Of a stretch of DNA of 64,000 nt, positions 39,038 through 49,476 are shown one piece after another; the stretch's first letter is position 1, and each line of letters starts with the position of its first letter. This DNA is from Lysobacterales bacterium (GTDB taxonomy: Bacteria > Pseudomonadota > Gammaproteobacteria > Xanthomonadales > Xanthomonadaceae). The notes below the pieces were generated by a model, which did not search any database, had not been told where the DNA came from, and worked only from the letters and a program-made list of their open reading frames with translations. The stretch lies in the NCBI GenBank assembly GCA_016718605.1, contig JADKCY010000012.1:18257-82256 (forward strand). The letters run 5' to 3'. The position numbers and the translations under genes are program-made.

Positions 39038-42000
39038 TTGAGTCTTGATCTTCAAATCAAAACCAATGACGCAGCTGGTCAGATCGCGCAGATCACCAGC
39101 AACCTTTCCGCGTTGAAAAAGGCTATCGAGACTTTCCCGAACTCTACGAAGCTGACGAATTCCTTGTCGGCGCTCAAGGGGTTTACGGGTGTTGACGCAA
39201 CCGCTGCGCAGTCGATTGAACGTCTTGCTATAAGCATCGATAAGCTCGGTAACGCAAAAGACGTTGGTCGTGTTGCGGCCGGGCTGAAGTCTCTTGGTAA
39301 AGTGGATGTTGCGGCTGTTACAGCCAACATCGAGAAGCTTGTCGGGTCTCTATCGCGCCTGTCGTCTCAGACGGGCTTTCAGCAGCTGACAGCGTCTCTT
39401 GGGCGCTTCTCTGCGTCCGCACAGATCGCTGTACGTTCGACGCAACAGCTTCAAGCGGCTATCGCGGCCATCCGTACGCCCAGCGCGTTGAACACCGCTA
39501 CGGGCCATCTGAACGCGCTTGCCGGTGCAACGAACGCCGCGTCGGCATCTACGCGCTCGTTCGGCGGTTCGCTTGGGTCTGTCAACGGTCTTCTTGCGGC
39601 CTTTGGTGTTTCTCTTGGTGCGGTCGGTGTCTCGCAGTTTGCTTCTGCGTTGAGTGACACGCGAAAGACGATGGAGACTTTCAGGGCGACGGCTGACACC
39701 ACACTTTCGTCGGTGGGTGGCTCTAGCCGTGCACTCGAATTTCTGACAAGTACTGCGCGTGAGCTGCATCTCCCTCTTGAGGCGCTGATCTCGACGTACA
39801 CGAAGTTCGCTACGTCCGCAACGATGAGCGGACAGTCGATCGGCAACGTAGAGAAGATCTATAAGAATTTCTCCACCGTGCTGCGCGGTGTGGGTGGCGG
39901 TGGTGCGGCTGAAGCTACGCGCGTGTTCAAAGCCCTCGAACAGATGTTCAACAAGGGTTCGATCAAGGCCGAAGAACTTGTTCACCAGTTGGGCGACGTT
40001 CTGCCCGGCGCTGTCGATGCTCTCGCTACGTCATTGAACGTGACGAAAGCTGAACTTACTGAGATGATGCAGGCGGGCGCTGTCGGCACTGAAAACATCC
40101 TCAAGTTCTCTGAGGAATTCGGTAAGCGATTCTCTGGCGTCGCTGCTGCGCTCGGTAGCTCGTGGAGCGCTGCACTCGCGGATCTCAGCACCGGCTGGTT
40201 CCAGTTCAAAGAAGCGTTCGGCGCTGAGTTCTTTACTGCCGTTACGCCAGCTGTACAGGGCTTGTCCACCGCTCTTGTCGAGTTCTCGCAGAGCGAAGGA
40301 CTCAAGACGATGGCCGGCGTGCTCGGCGAAGTATCTGCCGGCATCATCAACATCGTAACTGCAGCTGTTCAATTCGCCAGCACGGATGTCGGCGGAATTG
40401 CGCTGGCGCTGGGCGGTATCGGAATTGCTGGTGGCCTCGCGTATAAAGCCATTATGGTCTTGGTTTCAGCGTTTGGCATCGCTGCGCCGGCTATGGGATT
40501 GTTCTCTGGTTCCATCGCTTCTTTGGCGAGCGTCATTGGCGGAATATCGTTCGCCAGTGCTATTGCCGGCATAACATCGTTTGGTGGTGCCGTCGCTGCC
40601 GGTCTGGCGGCGGTGAACCCGCTTGCGTTGAGTATTTCGGTGCTGGCCGGTGGCTTCCTCGGACTTGACGCCGCGCTCGGCGGACCAATCTCGCAGTTGT
40701 TTGGTTTTGCGCCGGCTGCCGATGCTGCAGCGCAGGGCGTGAATTCGCTTGCGACCGCGTTCAATGCTGTTACTGATCCTGTTCTGACGTTCAACGACGC
40801 GATCACGACCGCAGATGCGTCGGCGAAAGGTCAGGCTGTTTCGTTCCAGAACCTGGATAAGGCCGGACAACAGATTGGTACACGAATTGTTGAGCTGCAG
40901 AATCAGCAGGACGAACTAAGCAAGGAGTTCAACAACGGCAATATTTCGCTTGAGCAGTATCAGGATTCGATGAATGCGCTCGACGCAGAAATCGGCGGGC
41001 TCAAGGAAAAACTCAGCAAGATCGTGCAGGCCCAGCGCGATGCTGCAAAGGCTGCGACGGATTTTGCGTCGAAGCTTGGTTCGTCCGGCGCCGCAGCGAA
41101 CCGCGCCGCACTCGGCTATGATAGTGCAGCCGCTGCTGCGTGGCGGTACGTTGAGGCCGCGCGCGCTGCGCAGTCTGCTGGGGGCCAGGGCGGAAGCGTG
41201 ACTGACTCCTATGCGGGCGGCGGCACGACCAACAGCGGAGGATATCGCAGCAAGAAAGTGTCTATGGGCGCGTTTGTTGACGCGCCGATGCTCGCCGTTG
41301 GTACCGCGAACACTACGTCTCTCGGTGCTCCGGTGTCGGGCATGCCGGCTATTCTCCATCCGAATGAAGCTGTTGTTCCTCTTGCGGGCGGTGGCAAAAT
41401 CCCCGTGCAGATGACCGGCGGCGGAGACAACAGCAGCGCGTATCTCATGAAGATCATTGAGATTGAGGCGCAATCTAAAACGGAGCTTGGCCGTATTTGG
41501 ACGGCTATCAATGCACAGACTGTTATCGTCCAACGCCTTCTTGAAACGAACAGTGATCACGTGCTATCGCTCGTACGGACGAATGAAGCGCTTGCTTCGT
41601 CGATCAACGACGTTCTGCGCGAAGTGCGCTCTGCTGCGAGCGAAGCATCGTCTGGCGGTGGTGGCTATACGGGTGGCGGTGGTAGCAGTTATACTGGTGG
41701 TAGTGGTACGAGCACTGGTGGTAGTAGTGGTTCGACATCGCAGATGGATTATAACACCTTCTTCGCGCAGGCGCAGGAGTTGAGCAACGCGCTGTCGCAG
41801 GCGAACGACGCTACGGATGACTTCTACAACACTGCGCCGTGGTTTGCTTACGGCTCAGCTGGCGCGCATGGTCCGCGCCAGTATAGTCAGAATGACATCA
41901 CTCAGCTGAACAACCTGCGGAGTGCTGCAGCCGGTCGTGCATCCGCATTCAACGCATTCCTTCGCCAGAACCCGGACTACGCTGCACAGTATTATCAGAA

Positions 42001-42499
42001 CCTCGCGGATGAGGCGCTGAATGCGCAGACGCGGCGCGGCTTTATGCAGCAGGCGGCGATGTACCGGTCGCGGAACTATTCTAGTGGCACTGGACACTCC
42101 TCTGGTTTTGCTACTGGATCTCCGAACGCGTATCGTGATATTACTGGGGGCTTCCAGGCGACGCTGCACCCGGATGAAGCGGTCATTCCGCTTCCTGATG
42201 GGCGAAGCGTTCCTGTAAATCTCCCCGACAGCGTCATGGCGCAGATGTCAGAAATGCGTCGCCGTTCGTCAAATCAGGGCGTGGTGTATGGCGCGCAAGG
42301 TGACATGCCGAATTCGACGCAGCGCGGCAGCAACGGTGGAATTACTGTTGTCATGAACGTGACAGCACAGGATGCTGCAAGCTTCCAGCGTTCGCAGGCA
42401 CAGATTGTGCAAGAGCTGGGCATGAAGCTGGAGCGCGTGTCGGGCCAGCTTGGGATTAACAGGCAGCGGACTGTTCCGCAACAAAGGAGTTCTTTCTGA
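39038..42499 (+). CDS. tape measure protein
   Basis: 1153 residues, the longest product in the tail region before the hub. Starts at TTG (no ATG in frame); ribosome binding site weak. Long helical N-terminus (LKKAIETFPNSTKLTNSLSA), the tape measure N-terminal domain around LEFLTSTARELHLPLEALIS and LRGVGGGGAAEATRVFKALE, hydrophobic segments about residues 420-560, then a Gly/Ser-rich C-terminal part with two similar motifs (MPAILHPNEAVVPL and ATLHPDEAVIPL). At about 0.15 nm per residue such a protein implies a tail near 170 nm, if the usual relation holds. Confidence 0.85.
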   Translation: MSLDLQIKTNDAAGQIAQITSNLSALKKAIETFPNSTKLTNSLSALKGFTGVDATAAQSIERLAISIDKLGNAKDVGRVAAGLKSLGKVDVAAVTANIEKLVGSLSRLSSQTGFQQLTASLGRFSASAQIAVRSTQQLQAAIAAIRTPSALNTATGHLNALAGATNAASASTRSFGGSLGSVNGLLAAFGVSLGAVGVSQFASALSDTRKTMETFRATADTTLSSVGGSSRALEFLTSTARELHLPLEALISTYTKFATSATMSGQSIGNVEKIYKNFSTVLRGVGGGGAAEATRVFKALEQMFNKGSIKAEELVHQLGDVLPGAVDALATSLNVTKAELTEMMQAGAVGTENILKFSEEFGKRFSGVAAALGSSWSAALADLSTGWFQFKEAFGAEFFTAVTPAVQGLSTALVEFSQSEGLKTMAGVLGEVSAGIINIVTAAVQFASTDVGGIALALGGIGIAGGLAYKAIMVLVSAFGIAAPAMGLFSGSIASLASVIGGISFASAIAGITSFGGAVAAGLAAVNPLALSISVLAGGFLGLDAALGGPISQLFGFAPAADAAAQGVNSLATAFNAVTDPVLTFNDAITTADASAKGQAVSFQNLDKAGQQIGTRIVELQNQQDELSKEFNNGNISLEQYQDSMNALDAEIGGLKEKLSKIVQAQRDAAKAATDFASKLGSSGAAANRAALGYDSAAAAAWRYVEAARAAQSAGGQGGSVTDSYAGGGTTNSGGYRSKKVSMGAFVDAPMLAVGTANTTSLGAPVSGMPAILHPNEAVVPLAGGGKIPVQMTGGGDNSSAYLMKIIEIEAQSKTELGRIWTAINAQTVIVQRLLETNSDHVLSLVRTNEALASSINDVLREVRSAASEASSGGGGYTGGGGSSYTGGSGTSTGGSSGSTSQMDYNTFFAQAQELSNALSQANDATDDFYNTAPWFAYGSAGAHGPRQYSQNDITQLNNLRSAAAGRASAFNAFLRQNPDYAAQYYQNLADEALNAQTRRGFMQQAAMYRSRNYSSGTGHSSGFATGSPNAYRDITGGFQATLHPDEAVIPLPDGRSVPVNLPDSVMAQMSEMRRRSSNQGVVYGAQGDMPNSTQRGSNGGITVVMNVTAQDAASFQRSQAQIVQELGMKLERVSGQLGINRQRTVPQQRSSF

Positions 42500-45400
42500 T
42501 GGGGGGGATGCCAGGATACCTATCGATTTCTGTCAAGGGATCCATGATGGGAGCGTCTGGTGGGTACACGGCTCCGCCATCTACTGTTCAGACGACGGTA
42601 AGTGGAGCGATTGTTGGCTTGGGAGCGGGTGGCGGAAGCAGTACTCCGCCGCCGCCGACGACTATCAATACGGCATCGGCACTTGCGTTCACTGGGTCGT
42701 CGTACGGCATCACTATTCCTATCTTGTTTGGTTCAGATCGCCTGACTGGAAACGTGATCTGGTCTGGTGGTGCGCGTACGGTCACAACTCAAGTAGGCGC
42801 GCAGACGTATGCGTTCCGTCGCATCAATTTCGCTCTTGCTGTCTGTGAAGGCGCGGTGAGTGACTTCATGCGCATGTGGATCGGCGAGCGGCTTGTAATT
42901 GACAATTCTGCCAGCGTGGATTCGAATGGTGTTGTCATTCCGAACGCCAGTGGCACGACGATCACGCACAGCGTCGATCTGACGAACGAAGGAAGCCCGC
43001 TACGCGTCCTTCCCGAAGATGCGCGCACGACGAAGATTACATTCTACACCGGAAACGAGACGCAGCTCCCTCCGACAGCGCTCATGGAGATCGAAACCGG
43101 ATCGCCCGGTTACCGGGGCATGGCATATATTCTGTTCGAGGATTTCCTCATTGACGAGGGAACTCTGCCGAACATCTATGTTGAAGTCGTCGCGAATGCA
43201 AGTTCGTTGCTTCCGCGTTCGTACGGTGTGCCTTCGACGCCGCAAGTCGTGTTTGACGATGTGAATAACAACGGCATCTTCCATGATGGCAGCAACAACC
43301 GGCTGTATGTCGGAGCTTTCGATAGCTCTGGCGCCGGTCCGATACCGAATGGCGAGGGTTGGCTTGTTTTGAACAACGCCACTTTGGCCGAACTCGGCCA
43401 GTTGGAGTTCAAAGAAAGCACCGGATTGGCAGCTACGACCGGTATTGATACGACGAATGCGGCTGTACTGACAAACGGACACATGCTTGTCGGTCAAACT
43501 TCCGGCAATCTTGGACTTGTACATACTTACAATACGACTACTGGACGTATTGAAGATACGCTTGGTCCTGGTGGCGGTCTGTCTGGACACGATCTTGTTA
43601 CCGGGTTTGGCGCACTCGGGATCGGTAGTCTCGTGTTCTCTGCGCGCGGGTCGAGCATTGAGCCGATGGACATCTTCTGTGGACTTGGTTCGGCAAATCG
43701 CTCGATCGGATTTGCGCAGATCAATGATCGCAATCAGCTGCGCATGTTGTCTGTCCTCAATCGAGTGTTCGCGTCTGGCCGCGACACCGCACGTGGTGTC
43801 GCCTATCAGCTGCCGGCGAACATCATCGTTGAGAATCCGACATGGATGAACGGCACTACGCCGACTAACGGAACGAATGTCCTTTTCATCTCGGGGGCAA
43901 ACGTCGAGCGAAGCGCTTTCGACGTGAGTGTTGTTTGCTACAACAATCCGCAGCTAGGAACGACACCGACCGCGCCGACGTTCGTTTCTCTCGGTACGCT
44001 GTCTTGCGCCGAGTTGGTCGGCTCTGGTGAAGCGCACACGATCAGCCAAATGTTCATCGATAAGCGTGATCACATGTTGGTCATCGTTTTTTCGACGACC
44101 GGCACGCGCAATGATCGTATCGTCAAGTTCGACCCGTTTACGGGCGTCGTCCTCTGGAATACTGCGATCTCCCATTACGCGCCGGCAGTGACGCAGGCGT
44201 GGTCTCCGCAAGTTATCTGTCCTGCAGGCAAGTATGCCTGGATATCCGACAGCCCACCCGCAGTCTATAAGATCGATCTGGAGACTGGCCGCGTCGAAAC
44301 GGTTGAAGATGATCTTGGCGCGCAGTCGCTTGATGGTCCAGGATCAGTTGTGGCTCAGCAAATCTACAACGGCTATGAAAACTCGATCACCTACTTCGGG
44401 TCGTCGCCGACGAAGCTTGTCACTAAGATTTACATCGATCGGATTGCACGTACTGACGTGTTGGTCAGTGACATTGTCGAAACTCTACTGACGCGCGTTG
44501 GTCTCGATCCAACACAGCGCAACGTGGAAGATCTGACGACATTGGCGCTGACTGGTTATACGGTCAAGTCGGTTTCGTCACTGCGCGATGTATTAGGCGA
44601 ACTCGCCACCGTGTATCGGTTCGACATCATCGAGAGTGAAGGCACGATCAAGTATAAGACGCGCGGCGAGGGCTCTGTTGCAACCATCCCAGCGAAGTAC
44701 CTTGCTGACGTGGATGGAAACGGCTGGCTAAAGGAGACGCAAGACTCTGACTTTACGAGGCGCCGCAAGATCAACCTAATCTATCGGGATATCGATCGCG
44801 AATACGCCAACAACGTGCAGAGCTACGCACTTCCCCGGTACACTAACGAACAGTTCGACGCTGACGCGTCGGTGGACGTGACGGTTCCTATTGTCCTGAA
44901 TGCGACGACCGCCAAAACGCTTGCGGAAATCCTGCTATACTCGAAGATCGTCTACGAAAGCATTTATACACTCAAGTTGCCACAACGCTACCTCGCACTT
45001 GAGCCGGGTGATGTTATCGATCTTGTCATGGACGATACTGAGACAATCACGTGCCGACTTGGCGATGTCAACGTCGGCAGCGACAACTCGATCGAAGCGA
45101 CTGCGGTCAAAGAAGATAATGACATCTATACGGACATCGTCACACTTGCTGGTGACGTTGGACGCTTTGATGCGAGCGCGCTTCTCGCCTTCGATCCGCG
45201 TTACGAGATCCATTATGCTCAGGTTCCGTATTTCGCTGTCGGCGATATCGATGATGTTGGGTTGCAATACGCTTACCACTTCTTCATTCTCAACACCGAT
45301 AGCTCGGCGATTTACACGGATGACGTAACCGTTTATGTGGACGCAGTTCCGGTGACCGTTTCGCCTCCGATCGGATATCCGACCTGGGGCTACGTTGTCA

Positions 45401-46212
45401 CACCGCTGCTCGACACTACGGCGAGCTGGTCAACCGACCGAGCATCAACTTTGCGCGTGCATCTTGTTGGGACGGCCGGACTGAGCTTGGCGTCAGCAGC
45501 GGGCAAGGAAGCGCTGACCAATGACTCACACATGAACCTCGCGCTTGTTGGCGATGAGCTGATCCAGTTTCAGACGGTTACGGCAGTCGGTGGTGACGTG
45601 TATGATCTGACCGGGATTGTTCGTGGCAAGTTCGGTACTGAGCCCGAAGTCATTGGACATACAGCCGGCGAGAAGTTCATTCTTCTCGGCGCGAATGACG
45701 GCACGAAAGAGACAAACTACGTGCTGTTGCTGACTGAGCTTGGTGCAAATCGAGACAAGGGTTTGATGGTCGCCGTGCAGACGAACAACCCGTTCCAGCC
45801 ATATCCTCAAAAGATAGTGACCGCGCGCAACTATCGCCCGTGGGCGCCGTCGGACTTCAAGGCGGCCTACGCTGGTGACGACGCCAACATCACGTGGCAG
45901 CGTCGGACGCGCTATGACGGTGAATGGCCGGATGATGGCGCAACCGAGGTTGTGTCGTTCCTTGAAGATGAGGAACGTTACATTCTCTATCTGTACACGA
46001 ATCCTACGACGTTCTCTCCGTTCGACGCGGACACGTATCTTCGCAAGCTCGATGTAACGACGAACGCCTACACTTATCTTTCCACCGCCCAAACTGCTGA
46101 CGGGTTTGACAACACCGCTGACGATCTGTACTGTCTCGTTTATCAGATCGGCTCATACACCGGGCAGGATACCGGAGCGACCGCAGAATGCCGCTTGGAG
46201 TATAAACGATGA
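42499..46212 (+). CDS. tail-tip hub / host-specificity protein (Phage-tail_3, GTA-type)
   Basis: 1237 residues, overlapping the tape measure stop. The segment SYGITIPILFGSDRLTGNVIW near residue 72 matches the start of GTA-like and phage tail-tip proteins in which an entry of the form V-Y-G-x-x-R-x-x-G-N-x-I-W is usual. The middle reads as a beta-propeller-like section (aa 250-620), then LATVYRFDIIESEGTIKYKT and LPQRYLALEPGDVIDLVMDD belong to the hub domain. The C-terminal third is beta-sandwich-like. It probably forms the tip that contacts the host. Confidence 0.75.
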   Translation: MGGMPGYLSISVKGSMMGASGGYTAPPSTVQTTVSGAIVGLGAGGGSSTPPPPTTINTASALAFTGSSYGITIPILFGSDRLTGNVIWSGGARTVTTQVGAQTYAFRRINFALAVCEGAVSDFMRMWIGERLVIDNSASVDSNGVVIPNASGTTITHSVDLTNEGSPLRVLPEDARTTKITFYTGNETQLPPTALMEIETGSPGYRGMAYILFEDFLIDEGTLPNIYVEVVANASSLLPRSYGVPSTPQVVFDDVNNNGIFHDGSNNRLYVGAFDSSGAGPIPNGEGWLVLNNATLAELGQLEFKESTGLAATTGIDTTNAAVLTNGHMLVGQTSGNLGLVHTYNTTTGRIEDTLGPGGGLSGHDLVTGFGALGIGSLVFSARGSSIEPMDIFCGLGSANRSIGFAQINDRNQLRMLSVLNRVFASGRDTARGVAYQLPANIIVENPTWMNGTTPTNGTNVLFISGANVERSAFDVSVVCYNNPQLGTTPTAPTFVSLGTLSCAELVGSGEAHTISQMFIDKRDHMLVIVFSTTGTRNDRIVKFDPFTGVVLWNTAISHYAPAVTQAWSPQVICPAGKYAWISDSPPAVYKIDLETGRVETVEDDLGAQSLDGPGSVVAQQIYNGYENSITYFGSSPTKLVTKIYIDRIARTDVLVSDIVETLLTRVGLDPTQRNVEDLTTLALTGYTVKSVSSLRDVLGELATVYRFDIIESEGTIKYKTRGEGSVATIPAKYLADVDGNGWLKETQDSDFTRRRKINLIYRDIDREYANNVQSYALPRYTNEQFDADASVDVTVPIVLNATTAKTLAEILLYSKIVYESIYTLKLPQRYLALEPGDVIDLVMDDTETITCRLGDVNVGSDNSIEATAVKEDNDIYTDIVTLAGDVGRFDASALLAFDPRYEIHYAQVPYFAVGDIDDVGLQYAYHFFILNTDSSAIYTDDVTVYVDAVPVTVSPPIGYPTWGYVVTPLLDTTASWSTDRASTLRVHLVGTAGLSLASAAGKEALTNDSHMNLALVGDELIQFQTVTAVGGDVYDLTGIVRGKFGTEPEVIGHTAGEKFILLGANDGTKETNYVLLLTELGANRDKGLMVAVQTNNPFQPYPQKIVTARNYRPWAPSDFKAAYAGDDANITWQRRTRYDGEWPDDGATEVVSFLEDEERYILYLYTNPTTFSPFDADTYLRKLDVTTNAYTYLSTAQTADGFDNTADDLYCLVYQIGSYTGQDTGATAECRLEYKR

Positions 46213-46955
46213 GCAAGTCTCCTATTCTCGCTATCGAACAGATCGGCGAGAACCAGAACAACAAGTACCTGACGCACAATGACGCGATCGACATTCTCGA
46301 AGCGGCGACGAATGACGTTTTCGTCAACGCGGCAGTGGGTGCTGGACCTGTCACGCTGACGGAAGCACAGGCGACGCAATATCGTCTCTATAAGGTCAGC
46401 GGCGGATCTGCGGCGTTTAATCTCGTATTCCCCGCAACTATCAACGCAGTCAATGCGAAGCGTGAATTCTCTGTTCACAACGCGGACACGACCTACGCCG
46501 TGACTGTTAAGGCGTCAACCGGCGCAGGATCAACTGTCGTTGTTGCGCCCGGCGAAACCGCCATCATCTACCAGTCGTACCAGGACATGTATCCTCTGGC
46601 GCGGGGAGTCATCGCTGGCTTGCCGTATGATGTCGGCGCATTCATTCCCGACAAGCCGGAAAATGGCGGCGAAGTATGCAAGTTCATCGCGGTGCGCGAA
46701 GTTTCGTTCCCCGATGATTTTGCCGGCTCTGTCGGGCACTGCACTACCAATCCTACGGCAACCGCCGCGTTCACGATCGCGAAGAACGGCGTATCGATCG
46801 GCAGCATGTCCATCAGCACGGGCGGTGTGTTCACGTTCGCCACGACCGGCGGCGCAACAAGCTTAGTTGCTGGAGACCGGATCACGATCACTGCGCCATC
46901 GCCGCAGGACACCACGTTGGCCGATGTCGCGTTTACGTTCAAGGGAACACGCTAA
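46209..46955 (+). CDS. tail protein (DUF2793-like N-terminus)
   Basis: 248 residues, ATGA overlap. The opening SPILAIEQIGENQNNKYLTHNDAIDILEA follows the pattern of DUF2793-type tail proteins. The remainder is beta-rich (YAVTVKASTGAGSTVVVAPG, FTIAKNGVSIGSMSISTGG). Likely a minor tail or receptor-binding component given its position after the hub. Confidence 0.65.
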   Translation: MSKSPILAIEQIGENQNNKYLTHNDAIDILEAATNDVFVNAAVGAGPVTLTEAQATQYRLYKVSGGSAAFNLVFPATINAVNAKREFSVHNADTTYAVTVKASTGAGSTVVVAPGETAIIYQSYQDMYPLARGVIAGLPYDVGAFIPDKPENGGEVCKFIAVREVSFPDDFAGSVGHCTTNPTATAAFTIAKNGVSIGSMSISTGGVFTFATTGGATSLVAGDRITITAPSPQDTTLADVAFTFKGTR

Positions 46956-47995
46956 TGGCGCTTATTCATATGGATGGTCTGGATTGCTACGCGGACCTGA
47001 CTGACATGTCGCGCGCCGGCTATCAGCCTGAGAGCACGACATCGCTCGCTATTGACACGACCGGCGGACGTTACGGCGGTGGTGGGCTTCGTTTCGGAAC
47101 AGCTTCGCTGGCCGTCAACCTGCCGATCCCGCTGCTTGCTTATGGCGGCACTTTGATTGTCGGCTTCGCCGTGTATCACGCTGGAAGCGCGGCCGGTGCG
47201 CTGTTAACCGCCGTGTCTGACGCAGGTACGACCGCGTTCAAGATCGAGCACACGGCGGCCGGCGTACTTAAGTTCTACACGGGCGCCAGCACGTTGGTTT
47301 ATACGTCCGCTGGCGCTCCGCTGACTGCGAATGCGTGGCATTGGGTCGAGATGAAGATCGTTCTCGGTAATAGCCCGTCAGGCTCGTTCGAAGTCAAGGT
47401 CGATGGGGGCGCTTCTGACAGTTTCAGCAGCACGGATACGCAACCTACCGGAACCGGCATCGTGTTGCTTCAACTGTCGGCCGGAGGTGCGGTCAGCCCG
47501 AACTACGCGTGGATTGACGACATCGTCGTCATGGACGGGACCGGGGCGGCGCTGAACACGTTCATCGGTGACAGCAAGATCACGACGCACGCGCCTTCGA
47601 GCGACGGTGGCACAGTCGATTGGACGGCGTCCGCTGGTACCGACGTGTCGTGCGTCGATGAGACGCCCAGCGCGGCGAATGGCGATACCGACTACATTTC
47701 TTCGTCAACGGCGGCCCAGGAAAGTCGGTTCAACGTCGCCGATCTGGCAAATACACCTGACACAATTCATGCTGTTCAGGCGCGCTACAAGGCGAAGAAA
47801 GCTGACGCAGGTGCGCGTACTGTGCGCGGGCTTGTCAATTCTGGTGGCACTGAGCAGACGGGAACGACGGTTGGTCTGACAACGACGTACGCGTGGCTAA
47901 AGGGGCCGGTGGCGACTGTTGATCCGAACACGTCTGCGGCTTGGGATAGTGCCGGCGTGAACGCCGTACAGGTCGGTGTCGAGGTTGTTGCGTAA
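46955..47995 (+). CDS. lectin-like (LamG/concanavalin-type) tail protein, first paralogue
   Basis: 346 residues, overlapping neighbours on both sides by one base. N-terminal half looks like a jelly-roll lectin domain (LIVGFAVYHAGSAAGALLTA, HWVEMKIVLGNSPSGSFEVK, ending IDDIVVMDGTGAALNTFIGD). The C-terminal half contains DTDYISSSTAAQESRFNVAD. The protein at 48217-49242 has the same architecture and several matching phrases, so the two are paralogues. Probable role: fibre or carbohydrate-binding decoration at the tail tip. Confidence 0.65.
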   Translation: MALIHMDGLDCYADLTDMSRAGYQPESTTSLAIDTTGGRYGGGGLRFGTASLAVNLPIPLLAYGGTLIVGFAVYHAGSAAGALLTAVSDAGTTAFKIEHTAAGVLKFYTGASTLVYTSAGAPLTANAWHWVEMKIVLGNSPSGSFEVKVDGGASDSFSSTDTQPTGTGIVLLQLSAGGAVSPNYAWIDDIVVMDGTGAALNTFIGDSKITTHAPSSDGGTVDWTASAGTDVSCVDETPSAANGDTDYISSSTAAQESRFNVADLANTPDTIHAVQARYKAKKADAGARTVRGLVNSGGTEQTGTTVGLTTTYAWLKGPVATVDPNTSAAWDSAGVNAVQVGVEVVA

Positions 47996-48207
47996 TGGCA
48001 CAGCGCGTAACACAGCAGATCGTTCAAGTCGCGTTTGAGACAAATCCTCAAGCACGCGTGACGAGCATTGCTGCGGAAGTTCTGCAAGCACCCCCAGCGC
48101 CAGCCGCGCGCGTAACATCGTTGGCGCTTGAGGTTCTACAGACTACATCCGGTACGGCGCTTATCCCGAACAGCGCGCGCCCGGCTGTCTACATGATTGC
48201 TGGGTAA
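47995..48207 (+). CDS. small repeat protein, 70 aa
   Basis: Between the two lectin-like paralogues. Contains two copies of a short unit (ARVTSIAAEVLQ and ARVTSLALEVLQ). Small proteins with one such beta unit are common beside tail fibre genes in related phages; function unknown. Confidence 0.6.
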   Translation: MAQRVTQQIVQVAFETNPQARVTSIAAEVLQAPPAPAARVTSLALEVLQTTSGTALIPNSARPAVYMIAG

Positions 48208-48216
48208 GGTAACAAC

Positions 48217-49242
48217 ATGGCCCTAATCGCGTTCGACAAGTTCGACAAGTATGCATCTGGTGCGACCGGATGGACTGACCTTGCGTCAGATAACGGCTAT
48301 ACGACTAGCGCGTCTGGTCCTAACATAGACGCCGGTATCGGCCGTTTCGGTGATGCCGCGCTGAACATCGACTCGACCGCGTACTACGCAATTCCGTGGA
48401 GCGCTAAAACTGGTAGTACAACCGTGATTGTTGGGATGAGCTTCATCCACAGCAGTCCGACAGTATCGACAGCCAAGACGTTGTTGTCTGCTTCCGCAAC
48501 CGCAACAGGCTCTGGTCTTCACTTCGAAATCGCGTGGATCGGTGGGCAGCTGTTCGTCTACAACGCCACGGGCGGGATCGTTGGCAGTGCGATGTGCCCG
48601 ATTAACGTATGGCACACGCTCGAAGTTAAGTGCACGATGGCGAACAGCGGCAGCATCACTGTTCGGCTCGACGGCATCGACGTGTGTACGGCAGTCTCTG
48701 GTGACTTCCTTCACACGACGACAGCGCTTGGCTTCATTCAGATCCTCCGTGGCGCGCTTTCTCCGACGTACGTCGATTGGGTGTATCTGTGCGACAGCAC
48801 TGGAAGCACGTTGAACGACTTCCTCGGTGACTTTCGTGTTGAGTCGGTCATCCCCGACGCTGACGGCGGTACAGCGGCGTGGACGCCTTTGTCCGGAGCC
48901 AACTACACGAACATCGACGACGCGCTGCAGAGCTATGACGACGACACGAGTTACATCTCGTCATCGACTGTTGACCAGGACAATCTTGCGTCTCACGCGG
49001 CAGTGACGCTGTCAGGATTGAACTCCGTCAAGTTCGTCGATCTCGCGGCACTCACCCGTGACGATGGCACCAACGACGTTGCCCTTCTCATGGTCAACGG
49101 CGCGAATACCCTGGTGTCTGGTACGTTCACGACGGGGACAGCGTACAACTGGCGAATATTTGCGAGCACGACGGCTCCAGACACGACGGCATGGTCCGTC
49201 AGCAACATCAACGCCAGTGAATTTGGCGTGCGCTGTAAGTAA
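48217..49242 (+). CDS. lectin-like tail protein, second paralogue
   Basis: 341 residues. Same start (MALI plus an aspartate-rich strand) and same domain order as the protein at 46955: jelly-roll (VIVGMSFIHSSPTVSTAKTL, HTLEVKCTMANSGSITVRLD), then VDWVYLCDSTGSTLNDFLGD and DDTSYISSSTVDQDNLASHA. Last gene of the main tail run. Confidence 0.65.
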   Translation: MALIAFDKFDKYASGATGWTDLASDNGYTTSASGPNIDAGIGRFGDAALNIDSTAYYAIPWSAKTGSTTVIVGMSFIHSSPTVSTAKTLLSASATATGSGLHFEIAWIGGQLFVYNATGGIVGSAMCPINVWHTLEVKCTMANSGSITVRLDGIDVCTAVSGDFLHTTTALGFIQILRGALSPTYVDWVYLCDSTGSTLNDFLGDFRVESVIPDADGGTAAWTPLSGANYTNIDDALQSYDDDTSYISSSTVDQDNLASHAAVTLSGLNSVKFVDLAALTRDDGTNDVALLMVNGANTLVSGTFTTGTAYNWRIFASTTAPDTTAWSVSNINASEFGVRCK

Positions 49243-49397
49243 ATTAACCACACGATACGGATCTGCTTCCACGTTCATTTGAAACGGCGTATTGCTTATC
49301 GCACGTGAGGTGCGGGATGATCATGGCACTCGATAAGCAACTACGTAAGCTGACTGAGATGAAGTTTTGAACGCTAGAAAATAACAGGAGGCGATGC

Positions 49398-49475
49398 ATG
49401 ATGATCTCGATAAGGAGATCGCACGGCGCGAACAGGCATCACCCCCTGCTTAACCATCATTCACAGGTGAAGTAA
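49398..49475 (+). CDS. possible leader peptide before thyX, 25 aa
   Basis: ATG ATG start with AGGAGG 6 bases upstream; ends one base before the thyX ATG. A 19-codon frame (49393-49452) overlaps it and shares the same site. His- and Arg-rich, no homology expected. Its position suggests translational coupling to thyX. Confidence 0.3.
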   Translation: MMISIRRSHGANRHHPLLNHHSQVK

Positions 49476-49476
49476 C

